A stretch of DNA of 64,000 bases from an uncultured Winogradskyella sp. (GTDB lineage: Bacteria > Bacteroidota > Bacteroidia > Flavobacteriales > Flavobacteriaceae): assembly GCF_947495255.1 (NCBI RefSeq), contig NZ_CANLYI010000002.1, forward strand, positions 186,001-250,000, in the 5' to 3' direction. Numbering within the stretch: the first letter of the stretch is position 1; the number at the start of each line of letters is the position of its first letter. The position numbers and the translations under genes are program-made. Positions 53,209 through 62,408 of the stretch are shown here, in pieces. The notes under the pieces were generated by a model. The model was not told where the DNA came from. It searched no databases and saw only the letters and a program-made list of their open reading frames with translations.

Positions 53209-54216
53209 TTAATAGTCTTTTACAAAATTGAATCTAAATTGCTTGGAACCTTGCTCTACACAAAAGAACAAGCAATTAGACGGATGCAAAAATTGATACT
53301 CGTCGGTTATATCAAAACCTTCTGAATCTATCTGATAAATCCTATCACAATCTATATTGCCATATGGTGAAACGCGTCTAAATCTAAATTCGATTTCATT
53401 AGCTAAATCATGCAATTCAAACCAAGCTCCTGCTCCAATACCATCTAACCATTGAGCATGCTTTGCAATTCCACTTACAACTTTAGGTTTTAAATTGCCT
53501 ATTAAGTTAGGTTCATACCCTTTTAGGCCATCTAAAAAACAACGTCTGTTTTCAGACTTAGAAGTTGATGTAAATTCCATTATATCTCCTAATTCAGATA
53601 CTTCATAAACCATAGATTCTGTAGCTGCAATTTCTACATTACCAACTGTACTTGGCGTAAAACGTTTAGATTTAATTAATTTCTTCCTTTTCTTTTTATC
53701 GTTTATTGAACTGATTAAGGTATCTGTTACAAAACGAGAGCAGTTACTCCCATTCTTTAAGAATGCACCATAACGGACAAACGTTTTCTGCTGTAATTGC
53801 ATTATAAATGCTTTTGCTAAGTCATAATTTATTACCGAACAAACTGAGGCAACAAGTTTACCATCTCCATGAGTTAACTCTGGATTTGTAGCAAGAAAGC
53901 TTAAAATGGCATCTAAATTAGTTATGCTCCCATCACTAATCTTTGCGGTTAATGGAAAATCTAATTCATTATCAGTTCTTTTACCTCTAACGCGACCATA
54001 ACCTTTTGGAGACGTGTATCTGCCAAAATCAAAATACTCTAAATTACCAGTCTGTTTATCTATGAGCACTAATGCTGCATGACCTGCACGTACATAATTT
54101 TCACAACCAATGTTTATATATTTTAAATATGGCACCAACTTTTCATCCGAAATCCTAACAATCGTATCCGGATAAGCAAGTGAAATAATAAAAGCATCGT
54201 TTTTAGACATAGACAA
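53209..54216 (-). CDS. DUF6695-type protein, probable permuted papain-fold
   Basis: 335 aa, no signal peptide. A His in GHAALVLID (H46) precedes a Cys in FLKNGSNCSRFVTDTL (C159), the His-then-Cys order of circularly permuted papain-like (LRAT/YaeF) proteins. This could mean a cysteine peptidase, amidase or acyltransferase; the assignment is by pattern only. The C-terminal half (WFELHDLANEIEFRFRRVSPYG) is beta-rich and unknown. Monocistronic. Confidence 0.68.
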   Translation of the reverse strand: MSMSKNDAFIISLAYPDTIVRISDEKLVPYLKYINIGCENYVRAGHAALVLIDKQTGNLEYFDFGRYTSPKGYGRVRGKRTDNELDFPLTAKISDGSITNLDAILSFLATNPELTHGDGKLVASVCSVINYDLAKAFIMQLQQKTFVRYGAFLKNGSNCSRFVTDTLISSINDKKKRKKLIKSKRFTPSTVGNVEIAATESMVYEVSELGDIMEFTSTSKSENRRCFLDGLKGYEPNLIGNLKPKVVSGIAKHAQWLDGIGAGAWFELHDLANEIEFRFRRVSPYGNIDCDRIYQIDSEGFDITDEYQFLHPSNCLFFCVEQGSKQFRFNFVKDY

Positions 54217-54309
54217 AAAGTCGAATTTAAAAGGCGCAACTTACAAAATTTATTATTTCAACCTTCACACAACAATAACCTTTCAAATAAAAAATCTCTT
54301 AAAATATCG

Positions 54310-54317
54310 TACCTTTG
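54310..54317 (+). promoter_or_regulatory. -7 box TACCTTTG for the P5C dehydrogenase gene
   Basis: TAnnTTTG match 37 bases before the ATG at 54355; no clear -33 element. Confidence 0.55.
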
Positions 54318-54354
54318 CACTTTCAAAATTCAAACTTAAAAAAACAAATATATT

Positions 54355-55980
54355 ATGGGAAAAGGATTCTTTAATGTACCTGTAGCAGTCAATGAGCCTG
54401 TAAAGTCTTATGCTCCTGGTTCACCAGAACGCGAAGCTGTTCAAGAAACATATAAAACCATGTTTAACAGCAAAGTTGAAGTCCCTATGTACATCAACGG
54501 AAAAGACGTAAAAACTGGAAATACCAGAACAATGTCTCCTCCACATGACCACAAACATATTGTAGGAGAATATCATATAGCGGAACAAAAACATGTTGAA
54601 GAAGCTATTTCTACAGCTTTAGAAGCGCGTAAATCTTGGTCGCAAATGCCATGGGAACAGCGTGCTGGAATTTTCTTAAAAGCTGCGGAATTAATTGCTG
54701 GTCCTTACAGAGCAAAAATTAATGCTGCAACTATGATTGCACAATCTAAAACAGTTCACCAAGCAGAAATTGATGCCGCTTGTGAGTTTATTGATTTCTT
54801 ACGTTTTAATGTTCAGTTTATGACTGACATTTACATGGAGCAACCAGAAAGCACAAGTGATGCCTGGAACCGTGTAGAATATAGACCTCTTGAAGGTTTT
54901 ACATATGCAGTGACACCTTTTAACTTTACAGCTATTGCAGGAAACTTACCAGCTTGTATGGCATTAATGGGTAATGTTGTAGTTTGGAAGCCTAGTGATA
55001 GCCAAATATACTCTGCAAAAGTAATCATGGACATTTTTAAAGAAGCTGGTGTTCCAGATGGTGTTATTAATGTTGTTTTTGGTGATCCTGTAATGATTAC
55101 AAAAACAGTATTATCTAGTCCTGATTTTTCTGGTTTACATTTCACTGGTTCCACTTTCATCTTTAAAGAACTTTGGAAACAAATAGGAAACAATATCCAT
55201 AACTATAAAACCTACCCAAAAATTGTTGGAGAAACTGGAGGGAAAGATTTTATCGTTGCTCATAAATCTGCAGTACCAAAACAAGTAGCCACTGCAATTT
55301 CTCGTGGAGCTTTTGAATTTCAAGGTCAAAAATGTAGTGCTGCTTCTAGAGCTTATATTCCTAGTAATATTTGGGAAGAAGTAAAAAACTATGTAATTGA
55401 AGATGTCAACTCTTTTAAACAAGGATCACCAGAAGACATGAGCAACTTTGTTACTGCTGTTATCCATGAAGGTTCTTTTGATAAACTAGCTAAATATATT
55501 GATGCAGCCAAAGCTGCTGATGATGCAGAAATCATTGTTGGTGGAGGTTACGATAAATCTAAAGGTTACTTTATAGAACCTACGGTAATCGTTACTACAA
55601 ATCCAAAATATGATACTATGTCTACAGAATTATTTGGACCTGTTATGACTATTTACGTTTATAATGAAAACGAATTTTCAGAAACTTTAAAATTAGTGGA
55701 CGAAACAAGCGAATATGCTTTAACAGGTGCTATTTTATCGACTTGTCGTTACGCTGTTGAAGAGGCGACTAAAGCTTTACAAAATTGTGCAGGTAACTTC
55801 TACATTAACGATAAACCAACAGGAGCCGTTGTAGGTCAACAACCGTTTGGTGGTGCAAGAGCATCTGGAACTAATGATAAAGCAGGTAGTGCTCAAAACT
55901 TATTACGTTGGGTATCTCCAAGATTAATAAAAGAAACTTTTGTAACTCCTGTAGATTACAGATATCCTTTCTTGGGATAA
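54355..55980 (+). CDS. pruA: L-glutamate gamma-semialdehyde (P5C) dehydrogenase
   Basis: 541 aa, class of single-function P5C dehydrogenases. Catalytic C327 (FQGQKCSAASR) and E293 (VGETGGKD), NAD segment AVTPFNFTAIAGNLPACMALMGNVVVWKPS. Oxidises glutamate semialdehyde to glutamate in proline and arginine breakdown. Proline dehydrogenase is not in the window. Own promoter and terminator. Confidence 0.95.
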   Translation: MGKGFFNVPVAVNEPVKSYAPGSPEREAVQETYKTMFNSKVEVPMYINGKDVKTGNTRTMSPPHDHKHIVGEYHIAEQKHVEEAISTALEARKSWSQMPWEQRAGIFLKAAELIAGPYRAKINAATMIAQSKTVHQAEIDAACEFIDFLRFNVQFMTDIYMEQPESTSDAWNRVEYRPLEGFTYAVTPFNFTAIAGNLPACMALMGNVVVWKPSDSQIYSAKVIMDIFKEAGVPDGVINVVFGDPVMITKTVLSSPDFSGLHFTGSTFIFKELWKQIGNNIHNYKTYPKIVGETGGKDFIVAHKSAVPKQVATAISRGAFEFQGQKCSAASRAYIPSNIWEEVKNYVIEDVNSFKQGSPEDMSNFVTAVIHEGSFDKLAKYIDAAKAADDAEIIVGGGYDKSKGYFIEPTVIVTTNPKYDTMSTELFGPVMTIYVYNENEFSETLKLVDETSEYALTGAILSTCRYAVEEATKALQNCAGNFYINDKPTGAVVGQQPFGGARASGTNDKAGSAQNLLRWVSPRLIKETFVTPVDYRYPFLG

Positions 55981-56003
55981 TATTTTCTTATATTTTAAAT
56001 ATT

Positions 56004-56040
56004 AAATCCTTAGAAGTGAAAATTTCTAAGGATTTTTTTA
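56004..56040 (+). terminator. terminator of the P5C dehydrogenase gene
   Basis: 12-bp perfect arms AAATCCTTAGAA / TTCTAAGGATTT with an 8-base loop and a T run. Confidence 0.9.
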
Positions 56041-56077
56041 TGTTTAAAAATTGGTGAAAATTTTCAAATTGAAACAT

Positions 56078-56115
56078 AGAAAAGCCTGAACAATATTTAT
56101 TGACCAGGCTTTTCT
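56078..56115 (-). terminator. terminator of the Omp28-like gene
   Basis: 11-bp perfect arms AGAAAAGCCTG / CAGGCTTTTCT with a 16-base loop, 21 bases after the stop on the minus strand. Confidence 0.75.
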
Positions 56116-56135
56116 ATTATTTTATTTACAAATGA

Positions 56136-57191
56136 TTATTCGTATGCCTTATCTTCATCAACATGAGCAAACTGCGAATTTTTAGCAGAATTATTAGAAT
56201 CTACTACAATAGCAGCAATACTTAAATTATCAACAACATAATTAGAAGGCACTGTGATTGTAAACGATGTAATATATTCGGTTAAAGCACCTGTAACAGG
56301 AATTTCATCACCTAATACACTAGACAGCGAATTTCTTAAAACTTCATTATGTTCAAAACTAGAAATTACATCTCCCAAATTATAAAAAGGACTTGTACTG
56401 TCTTCATTATAATAATTAACCTGACCGTTAATGATTCCATCTTCTAACAAATACACAACAAGTTTATCGCCTAAAATAGAACCTTCTTCGTATACCACAT
56501 TAACTTGTACTGTTAATTCGCTTCCATCTAATTCAGAATTAATTGCTAAAGCTAAATTAGTCTCTAAACCAGCCATACTCGTAATATCACTATTAGGATG
56601 CGGATTTTGCCAATCTGTATTTCTATCTATTCTAGCCGCAGGAAAACCTTCAACATTAAAAGCATCTTTTAAAATTTGAACCTGATCAAAATGCATTGGG
56701 TCATCAAAACTGTTTGCTGTTTCATGTATAGCAATAACTGTAATATCATCTGTTTCTTGATGTAAAGAAGTCAATGCCGCAGAAACTCTTGGACAAAAAC
56801 CACACCATGTACCAGTATAATCTTCTACAACAATTTTACGCTTAGGTATAATAACACTAAAACTTTCAGTATTTGTAGTTACCTCAACACCATCTTCCAT
56901 GTAAACGCCATAAACTTCAAAATCTCCAATAGCACTAGATGAAAAAGAAGAACCAACTACAGCCTCTCCATCTACATAAAATGTAGCTAAATCAGTTACA
57001 TCCACTCCTGCCTCATTTAATATTCTAAATGGAATATCTTGATTAATTAACGAAGCCTTTCTTACCAATTTGTCTACACTTATTTGTGCTGTTGGTGTTG
57101 TCAAAGGCACATTCTCTTCTGTTTTACTGCAAGAAGCGATAACGATAAAAATTAATAGTAAAAATAACTTTGGCATTTTTTTTGAAATCAT
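56136..57191 (-). CDS. Omp28-like lipoprotein with thioredoxin-type CxxC
   Basis: 351 aa. Lipobox IASC (C21), an Ig/cadherin-like region (about 45-115), then an Omp28 domain opening VVEDYTGTWCGFCPR (C130, C133) and continuing with VIAIHETANSFDDPMHFD and FNVEGFPAARIDR. Omp28-family proteins are Bacteroidetes surface or periplasmic proteins of uncertain role; the CxxC suggests redox activity. Divergent from the TlpA-like gene with a 102-base gap; both may be controlled together. Confidence 0.88.
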   Translation of the reverse strand: MISKKMPKLFLLLIFIVIASCSKTEENVPLTTPTAQISVDKLVRKASLINQDIPFRILNEAGVDVTDLATFYVDGEAVVGSSFSSSAIGDFEVYGVYMEDGVEVTTNTESFSVIIPKRKIVVEDYTGTWCGFCPRVSAALTSLHQETDDITVIAIHETANSFDDPMHFDQVQILKDAFNVEGFPAARIDRNTDWQNPHPNSDITSMAGLETNLALAINSELDGSELTVQVNVVYEEGSILGDKLVVYLLEDGIINGQVNYYNEDSTSPFYNLGDVISSFEHNEVLRNSLSSVLGDEIPVTGALTEYITSFTITVPSNYVVDNLSIAAIVVDSNNSAKNSQFAHVDEDKAYE

Positions 57192-57293
57192 AGCAACTGT
57201 ATTGTTTTCTGCTAAATTAATTAATTTTTAGAACAACTATACATTTGACAAAAATTTAACTAATATTGTGTAACAAAATCTAAAAATTTAATA

Positions 57294-57782
57294 ATGAAAA
57301 AACTAATTTTAATTTTTTGCTTAGGTTTATTTAGCTTTAATGCAACAGCTCAGAATGATCTTCCGAATGTAGATTTAACTTCTATGGAAGGTAAAACTTT
57401 AAACCTAAAAGACGCAATCAACAAAGATGGTATTACCATTGTTTCGCTTTGGGCAACTTGGTGCGTTCCTTGTTTAAAAGAATTAGATGCGATTAATGAT
57501 GTTTATGAAGAATGGCAAGACGAAACTGATGTAGAACTTTTAGCCGTATCTGTTGACGATAGTAGAACTGTAAAACGAGTAAAATCTTTAGTAAATGGTA
57601 AAGATTGGGATTACACTGTTTTATTAGATACTAATAGTGAATTAAAACGTGCTTTAAATGCATCTAGCATACCATTAACTATTTTAGTGAAAGATGGCAA
57701 AATAGTATACGAGCATTCTGGCTACAGTCCTGGTGCCGAATCAGAATTATTTGAAAAAATAAAAGAGCTTTCTAAAGACTAA
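57294..57782 (+). CDS. TlpA-like thioredoxin, exported
   Basis: 162 aa with a signal peptide (1-20) and a thioredoxin fold: SLWATWCVPCLKELDAIN (C57, C60) and the cis-Pro loop SSIPLTILVKDGKIV. Probably reduces or exchanges disulfides in the periplasm. 31 bases before the DUF6029 gene and divergent from the Omp28 gene, so the three make a likely functional unit. Confidence 0.92.
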   Translation: MKKLILIFCLGLFSFNATAQNDLPNVDLTSMEGKTLNLKDAINKDGITIVSLWATWCVPCLKELDAINDVYEEWQDETDVELLAVSVDDSRTVKRVKSLVNGKDWDYTVLLDTNSELKRALNASSIPLTILVKDGKIVYEHSGYSPGAESELFEKIKELSKD

Positions 57783-57813
57783 CTACTTATCCCTTACCGC
57801 TAATAACCAATTT

Positions 57814-59466
57814 ATGATGAAAAAATTAATCATTCTAGCTACGCTATTTGCAAATCTGTATATAATAAATGCGCAAGAAACAGGCAATTTTTATGGTGGA
57901 TTAGAATCTAATTCGCAATGGCTACAAACAGACACAGGCATTAACTTCTTAGCACCAGATGATCAATTTAGGGCAAATAATTATGTGTTATTAAATTATA
58001 ACCTTGGCAACTTTACGGCAGGTGTTCAATTTGAATCTTATTTACCTTCAGCATTATTAGGTTATGACCCTATTTTTGATAATCAAAACGAAGTTGCTAC
58101 TTACTATTTTAACTATAAAGACGAAAGCCTTGATGTAACAGGTGGATATTTTTATGATCAGTTTGGAAGCGGATTAATTTTAAGATCTTGGGAAGACAGA
58201 CAACTAGGCCTAAACAATGCCTTAAAAGGATTAAATATAAAATTCAACGCTACTAAAGATTTAAGCCTAAAAGCTGTTTTTGGAAAACAACGTCATGGTT
58301 TTGAAGAGTCTGCAGGAACTATACAAGGTATAGATGCAGATTTAAACTTAAGCGGAGCCTTAAATATTGAAGGTATTGACATACAACTTGGAGGAAGCTA
58401 CGTTGCAAGAAACCAAGACACTAATGGTAACGAAGCTTTACCATCTACAGTAGGTGCTTACGGTGGACGATTAGATTTTATTTTAGATAATTTCTACGCA
58501 GGTGTTGAAGCGATTATAAAAGACCCAGACGCTATTGCAAATGAAGGTGTATTATCATCTAATAAACTTTATGACGGAACGGCGCTACAAGTAAATGCTG
58601 GCTATGCTAAAAAAGGATTAGGTATTAATGCTACTTTTAGAAGATTAGAAAATTTTAGTTTTTATTCTGATCGTTTTGCAGAAGGTAACGTCTACAATCA
58701 ACAAGTACTTAATTATGTACCTGGTCTTACCAAGCAGCAAGATTATTTACTAACTAACATTTATGTTTATAATGCACAGCCAAGATTAATCATTGAATCT
58801 TTTGATCAACGCTCTGGTGAAGTTGGTACACAATTCGATTTATACTATTCCTTTAAAAAAGGAACAAAATTGGGCGGAAAATATGGTACAAAACTAGCCG
58901 CTAATTTCTCATACTGGGGCGGATTAGATGCTGAATATAATATTGAAAACAAGTGGTATAAAGCGAAGTTTATTGGTAAAGGTCATCAACTTTTTAGAGA
59001 TTTTAATCTAGAAATAAAAAAGAAATGGTCTAAAAAATGGAGTTCTGTACTTACCTATCAAAATGTATTAGTAGATAAAGGCGTTGTAGAAGGCGGTCCA
59101 TTAGGAAATAAATCTATCCTTGCTAATATTGGAGTGCTTGAATCTACCAGACGATTTGATAACGGAAAAGCATTACGTTTAGTTGCACAACATTTATGGA
59201 GTGAAGATGACCGCAAAAATTGGGCAGCTGGTGTTATAGAATATAATTTCTCTACACGATTAGCCGCTTATGCTGCAGACAATTGGAACTATGGAGGTAC
59301 CAATGAAACACACTATTATAGTATTGGAGGAAGCTATAGCAAAGGCAACACGAGATTAGGTTTAAACTATGGAAGACAACGTGGTGGCTTAATTTGTATT
59401 GGAGGTGTTTGTAGATTTGTACCCGAAAATACAGGTCTTAGCGCAAACCTTACCGTGGCTTTTTAG
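57814..59466 (+). CDS. DUF6029 family outer-membrane-like protein
   Basis: 550 aa. Signal peptide (1-20) with ETGNFYGGLESNSQWLQTD start of the mature part, followed by a long run of alternating beta strands with aromatic girdles to the end (NTGLSANLTVAF: last residue Phe, as in barrels). It matches DUF6029 as I know it; probably an outer-membrane barrel. ATG 57814 is followed by ATG 57817. Same direction and short gap after TlpA. Confidence 0.82.
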   Translation: MMKKLIILATLFANLYIINAQETGNFYGGLESNSQWLQTDTGINFLAPDDQFRANNYVLLNYNLGNFTAGVQFESYLPSALLGYDPIFDNQNEVATYYFNYKDESLDVTGGYFYDQFGSGLILRSWEDRQLGLNNALKGLNIKFNATKDLSLKAVFGKQRHGFEESAGTIQGIDADLNLSGALNIEGIDIQLGGSYVARNQDTNGNEALPSTVGAYGGRLDFILDNFYAGVEAIIKDPDAIANEGVLSSNKLYDGTALQVNAGYAKKGLGINATFRRLENFSFYSDRFAEGNVYNQQVLNYVPGLTKQQDYLLTNIYVYNAQPRLIIESFDQRSGEVGTQFDLYYSFKKGTKLGGKYGTKLAANFSYWGGLDAEYNIENKWYKAKFIGKGHQLFRDFNLEIKKKWSKKWSSVLTYQNVLVDKGVVEGGPLGNKSILANIGVLESTRRFDNGKALRLVAQHLWSEDDRKNWAAGVIEYNFSTRLAAYAADNWNYGGTNETHYYSIGGSYSKGNTRLGLNYGRQRGGLICIGGVCRFVPENTGLSANLTVAF

Positions 59467-59489
59467 ATATAACCCAAAAAAATGTACTT

Positions 59490-59523
59490 AAACGATATTT
59501 AAAAATAAATATCGTTTTTTTTA
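59490..59523 (+). terminator. terminator after the DUF6029 gene
   Basis: 12-bp perfect arms AAACGATATTTA / TAAATATCGTTT, 4-base loop, T run. Confidence 0.9.
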
Positions 59524-59528
59524 TGCCA

Positions 59529-59536
59529 TAACTTTG
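59529..59536 (+). promoter_or_regulatory. -7 box TAACTTTG for the T9SS cargo gene
   Basis: TAnnTTTG match 67 bases before the ATG at 59604, directly after the previous terminator. Confidence 0.55.
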
Positions 59537-59603
59537 TCTTATTTAAGCATTTGGTTATCTTGAAGGATCAATTTTAACAAACCACTAATTAATTCAACGA
59601 ACT

Positions 59604-61499
59604 ATGATTAAAAAAATTACCCTCACTTTTTTGCTTTGTTTTACTGCTTCTCAGTTAACAATGGCACAAACTTATTTTTCTGATGATTTCTCTTCAGGTG
59701 ATTTAACTTCATGGACTTTAACAGATTCTGATGGAGACACATTTAATTGGAACATTGCAAACTTAGAAGCTGTACAAGCTGAACATGCTACTTCAGCCTC
59801 TTGGGATGGTACTGCAGGACCTTTAAATCCTGACAACTGGATGGTTTCACCAGCAATTGATTTATCTAGTGCTGTAGGGAACGTCTTTCTTCAATGGAAA
59901 GCATATGCGCAAGATCAAGATTGGGCTGCAGAGAACTACACAGTTTATGTAGCTACTGCTTCTGACATTGCAACTTTAGGTGCTTCAACAACTTCATTTA
60001 ATGAAGTCGTAGGAACATCAGCAGCATATGTAGATAGAAACATAAATGTTACATCATACGTTGGTCAAACAATTTATGTTGCTTTCAGACACCATAATGT
60101 TTCTGATCAATTTCGTTTAAATATTGACGATGTAACAGTAAGAAGTGTAAACGATGATGATGCTGAATTAGCAAGTATTAATATTCCTCGTTATGGCTTA
60201 GTGAGCACTAGTTATCCTTTCGAAATTACAGTAAATAATACAGGAGGAAATAGCATTACATCTTTAGACATTACATGGACAGATGGTACTGAAACTAATT
60301 CTGCTACAATTACAACTAATATTGCTGGAGGAGCAACTACAACTATTACGCATCCAGATGCAATTAATTATAGTACAACAGTAGAAAAAAACATTACAGC
60401 TACTATTACTATGGTTAACGGAGTTGCAGATTCAAACCCAACTAATAACATGCAAACTGTAATGTTTAATACAATGACCCAATCTGGAACAAAAGCAGTT
60501 CTTATTGAAGAATCTACAGGAACATGGTGTGGTTGGTGCCCTAGAGGAACCGTAGGTCTAGACTATATGACTACAACATATCCAGACAACGTCGTTGGTA
60601 TAGCTGTTCACAATGGTGACCCAATGACTGTTTCGGAATATGATACTGCTTTAGTAAATGTTATTGGAACAGGATGGCCAAATGCTGGAGCTGACAGAAA
60701 ACTACTAGGCATAGACCCTGGACAATCGTCTTTACAAGCTGGATATGACACTCAAATAACAGAAGTTGTACCCGTAGATTTAACAGTTGGCGCTACACAA
60801 ACAGGAGACAACTTATCTATTACTGCTAATGCTAATTTTTACACTGCATTTAGTGCTGCCAGCTTTAGATTAGGCGCTATCATTACTGAAGACAACGTTA
60901 CTGGTACAACTAGTGGCTACAACCAAACCAATTACTATTCTGGTGGAGGTAGTGGAGCAATGGGTGGATATGAAAACTTACCAGAATCTGTGCCAGCAGC
61001 ACAAATGGTCTACAACCATGTTGGTAGAGCTTTATTAGGAGGATTTGATGGCCAACCAAACTCTGTGCCTGCCGTAATTAATGGTGGAGATACTGCTTCT
61101 TATACTTTTAGCTACACAATTCCTGCCACAAGTAATGCTGCTGATTTACATATTGTAGTGGTTTTAATAGACACTACTGATGGTAGTATTGTTAGTGCTA
61201 AACAAAGTACGGTTGCTCAAGCTCTAAGTGTTGAGGAAGTTTCAGGAATCGATTCAATTAAACTATACCCTAATCCTGCAACAGATAAAATCAATATTGC
61301 ATTCCAAGAAGGAAATGGAGATTATAAAGTAACTGTTACAGATATGCTAGGTAGAACTGTTATAATGAACAATTATGAAGGTTTATTTGGTTCTCAAAAT
61401 ATAGAATTACCAATATCTCAGCTAAAATCTGGACACTATATCATGCAAATAATAAATGGCAGTAAGTCTTACAGCTCTAAATTTGTAGTAAATAAGTAA
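59604..61499 (+). CDS. T9SS cargo protein: choice-of-anchor J, CARDB-like and Omp28 domains
   Basis: 631 aa. Signal peptide (1-21); choice-of-anchor J jelly-roll domain (FSDDFSSGDLTSWTLTDSDGDTFNW... about 25-180); CARDB-like Ig domain (about 185-290); Omp28 thioredoxin-like domain with TGTWCGWCPRG (C309, C312); and a type A C-terminal sorting domain (IKLYPNPATDKINI... to the end, about 550-631) ending in SKFVVNK. It is exported by T9SS and probably bound to the surface. The Omp28 part makes it a surface relative of the lipoprotein at 56136. Confidence 0.92.
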   Translation: MIKKITLTFLLCFTASQLTMAQTYFSDDFSSGDLTSWTLTDSDGDTFNWNIANLEAVQAEHATSASWDGTAGPLNPDNWMVSPAIDLSSAVGNVFLQWKAYAQDQDWAAENYTVYVATASDIATLGASTTSFNEVVGTSAAYVDRNINVTSYVGQTIYVAFRHHNVSDQFRLNIDDVTVRSVNDDDAELASINIPRYGLVSTSYPFEITVNNTGGNSITSLDITWTDGTETNSATITTNIAGGATTTITHPDAINYSTTVEKNITATITMVNGVADSNPTNNMQTVMFNTMTQSGTKAVLIEESTGTWCGWCPRGTVGLDYMTTTYPDNVVGIAVHNGDPMTVSEYDTALVNVIGTGWPNAGADRKLLGIDPGQSSLQAGYDTQITEVVPVDLTVGATQTGDNLSITANANFYTAFSAASFRLGAIITEDNVTGTTSGYNQTNYYSGGGSGAMGGYENLPESVPAAQMVYNHVGRALLGGFDGQPNSVPAVINGGDTASYTFSYTIPATSNAADLHIVVVLIDTTDGSIVSAKQSTVAQALSVEEVSGIDSIKLYPNPATDKINIAFQEGNGDYKVTVTDMLGRTVIMNNYEGLFGSQNIELPISQLKSGHYIMQIINGSKSYSSKFVVNK

Positions 61500-61514
61500 A
61501 CTAAATAATTTAAT

Positions 61515-61552
61515 AAAAAAGGGAAGTTCTTATTAAAAGACTTCCTTTTTTA
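61515..61552 (+). terminator. terminator after the large cargo gene
   Basis: Stem AAAAAGGGAAG / CTTCCTTTTTT (one G-T pair), 14-base loop, T run. Confidence 0.75.
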
Positions 61553-61571
61553 TACTAAGTTTTAAAACTCG

Positions 61572-61579
61572 TATCTTTG
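61572..61579 (+). promoter_or_regulatory. -7 box TATCTTTG for the small cargo gene
   Basis: TAnnTTTG match 34 bases before the ATG at 61614. Confidence 0.65.
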
Positions 61580-61613
61580 AAACTGACCATATATTCAAAT
61601 TAATAAAAAAACT

Positions 61614-62345
61614 ATGAAGAAAAAACTACTTTTTATGAGCCTATTTTTAATCTCTTTTGTTTCATTCGCTCAATTTGAAGTTAGAGACAAAAGTGATGAC
61701 AGCTTATTAACGGATGGACAAATTGTTTCATTTTCTGAAGCTGGTTGCGAATATGCTGACCCTTGCAATTTTAAGTTTAAAGTAATTAACACCTCTAGTG
61801 AAGATTTCTATATGAAAATTTTTGTCGATAATCTTACAGGTACAGATGGATCAGATTTTCAGTTATGTTTTGCTACTGTTTGCTTAAATAGTGTTGAACT
61901 TAATAGTGGATACCCAAGTACGGCTGCATTAATTTCTGCAGGATCAACTAATAGTATAGGTAATAATTTTTGGAATCAAAATGATAGCGCTACAACAACA
62001 CCTATGAGTTGGACTTTTAGATTTCAACAATTAGATGCAAGTGGAAACAATACAGGAACACCATTAAGTGTTACTTATAATTTTAACCCTTCATTAAGCA
62101 TTGATAACTCTGAGTTATCATCTTTAGAGGTTTATCCGACAAGCGTTAAGAATGAATTAAATGTTTCTTCTAACGAAGATTTATCCGTTGAAATTTATGA
62201 CTTATTAGGAAGAAGTGTAAAGCAAACAAATATTATTTCTGGAGGTGACACCATTGACATTTCAGATTTATCTGCTCAACCTTACATCATAAGATTTACT
62301 AATGAGTTTGGTGATACTATTACTAAAAAGATTGTAAAAAAATAA
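61614..62345 (+). CDS. small T9SS cargo protein
   Basis: 243 aa. Signal peptide (1-19); a single beta domain (FEVRDKSDDSLLTDGQIVSFSEAGCEYADPCNFKFKV... to about 160) of unknown function; and a type A T9SS sorting domain from about 165 (SSLEVYPTSVKNELNVSSNEDLSVEIYDLLGRSV...) to the final TKKIVKK. Two close Cys (EAGCEYADPC) may form a disulfide. Own promoter and terminator. Confidence 0.88.
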   Translation: MKKKLLFMSLFLISFVSFAQFEVRDKSDDSLLTDGQIVSFSEAGCEYADPCNFKFKVINTSSEDFYMKIFVDNLTGTDGSDFQLCFATVCLNSVELNSGYPSTAALISAGSTNSIGNNFWNQNDSATTTPMSWTFRFQQLDASGNNTGTPLSVTYNFNPSLSIDNSELSSLEVYPTSVKNELNVSSNEDLSVEIYDLLGRSVKQTNIISGGDTIDISDLSAQPYIIRFTNEFGDTITKKIVKK

Positions 62346-62361
62346 CTAGATTATTTTTTAT

Positions 62362-62397
62362 AAAAAAACCGTTTGATTAATTTCAAACGGTTTTTTT
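62362..62397. terminator. bidirectional terminator
   Basis: 15-bp perfect arms AAAAAAACCGTTTGA / TCAAACGGTTTTTTT with a 6-base loop, between the cargo gene and the convergent repeat protein. Confidence 0.95.
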
Positions 62398-62408
62398 ATG
62401 TCCAATTT

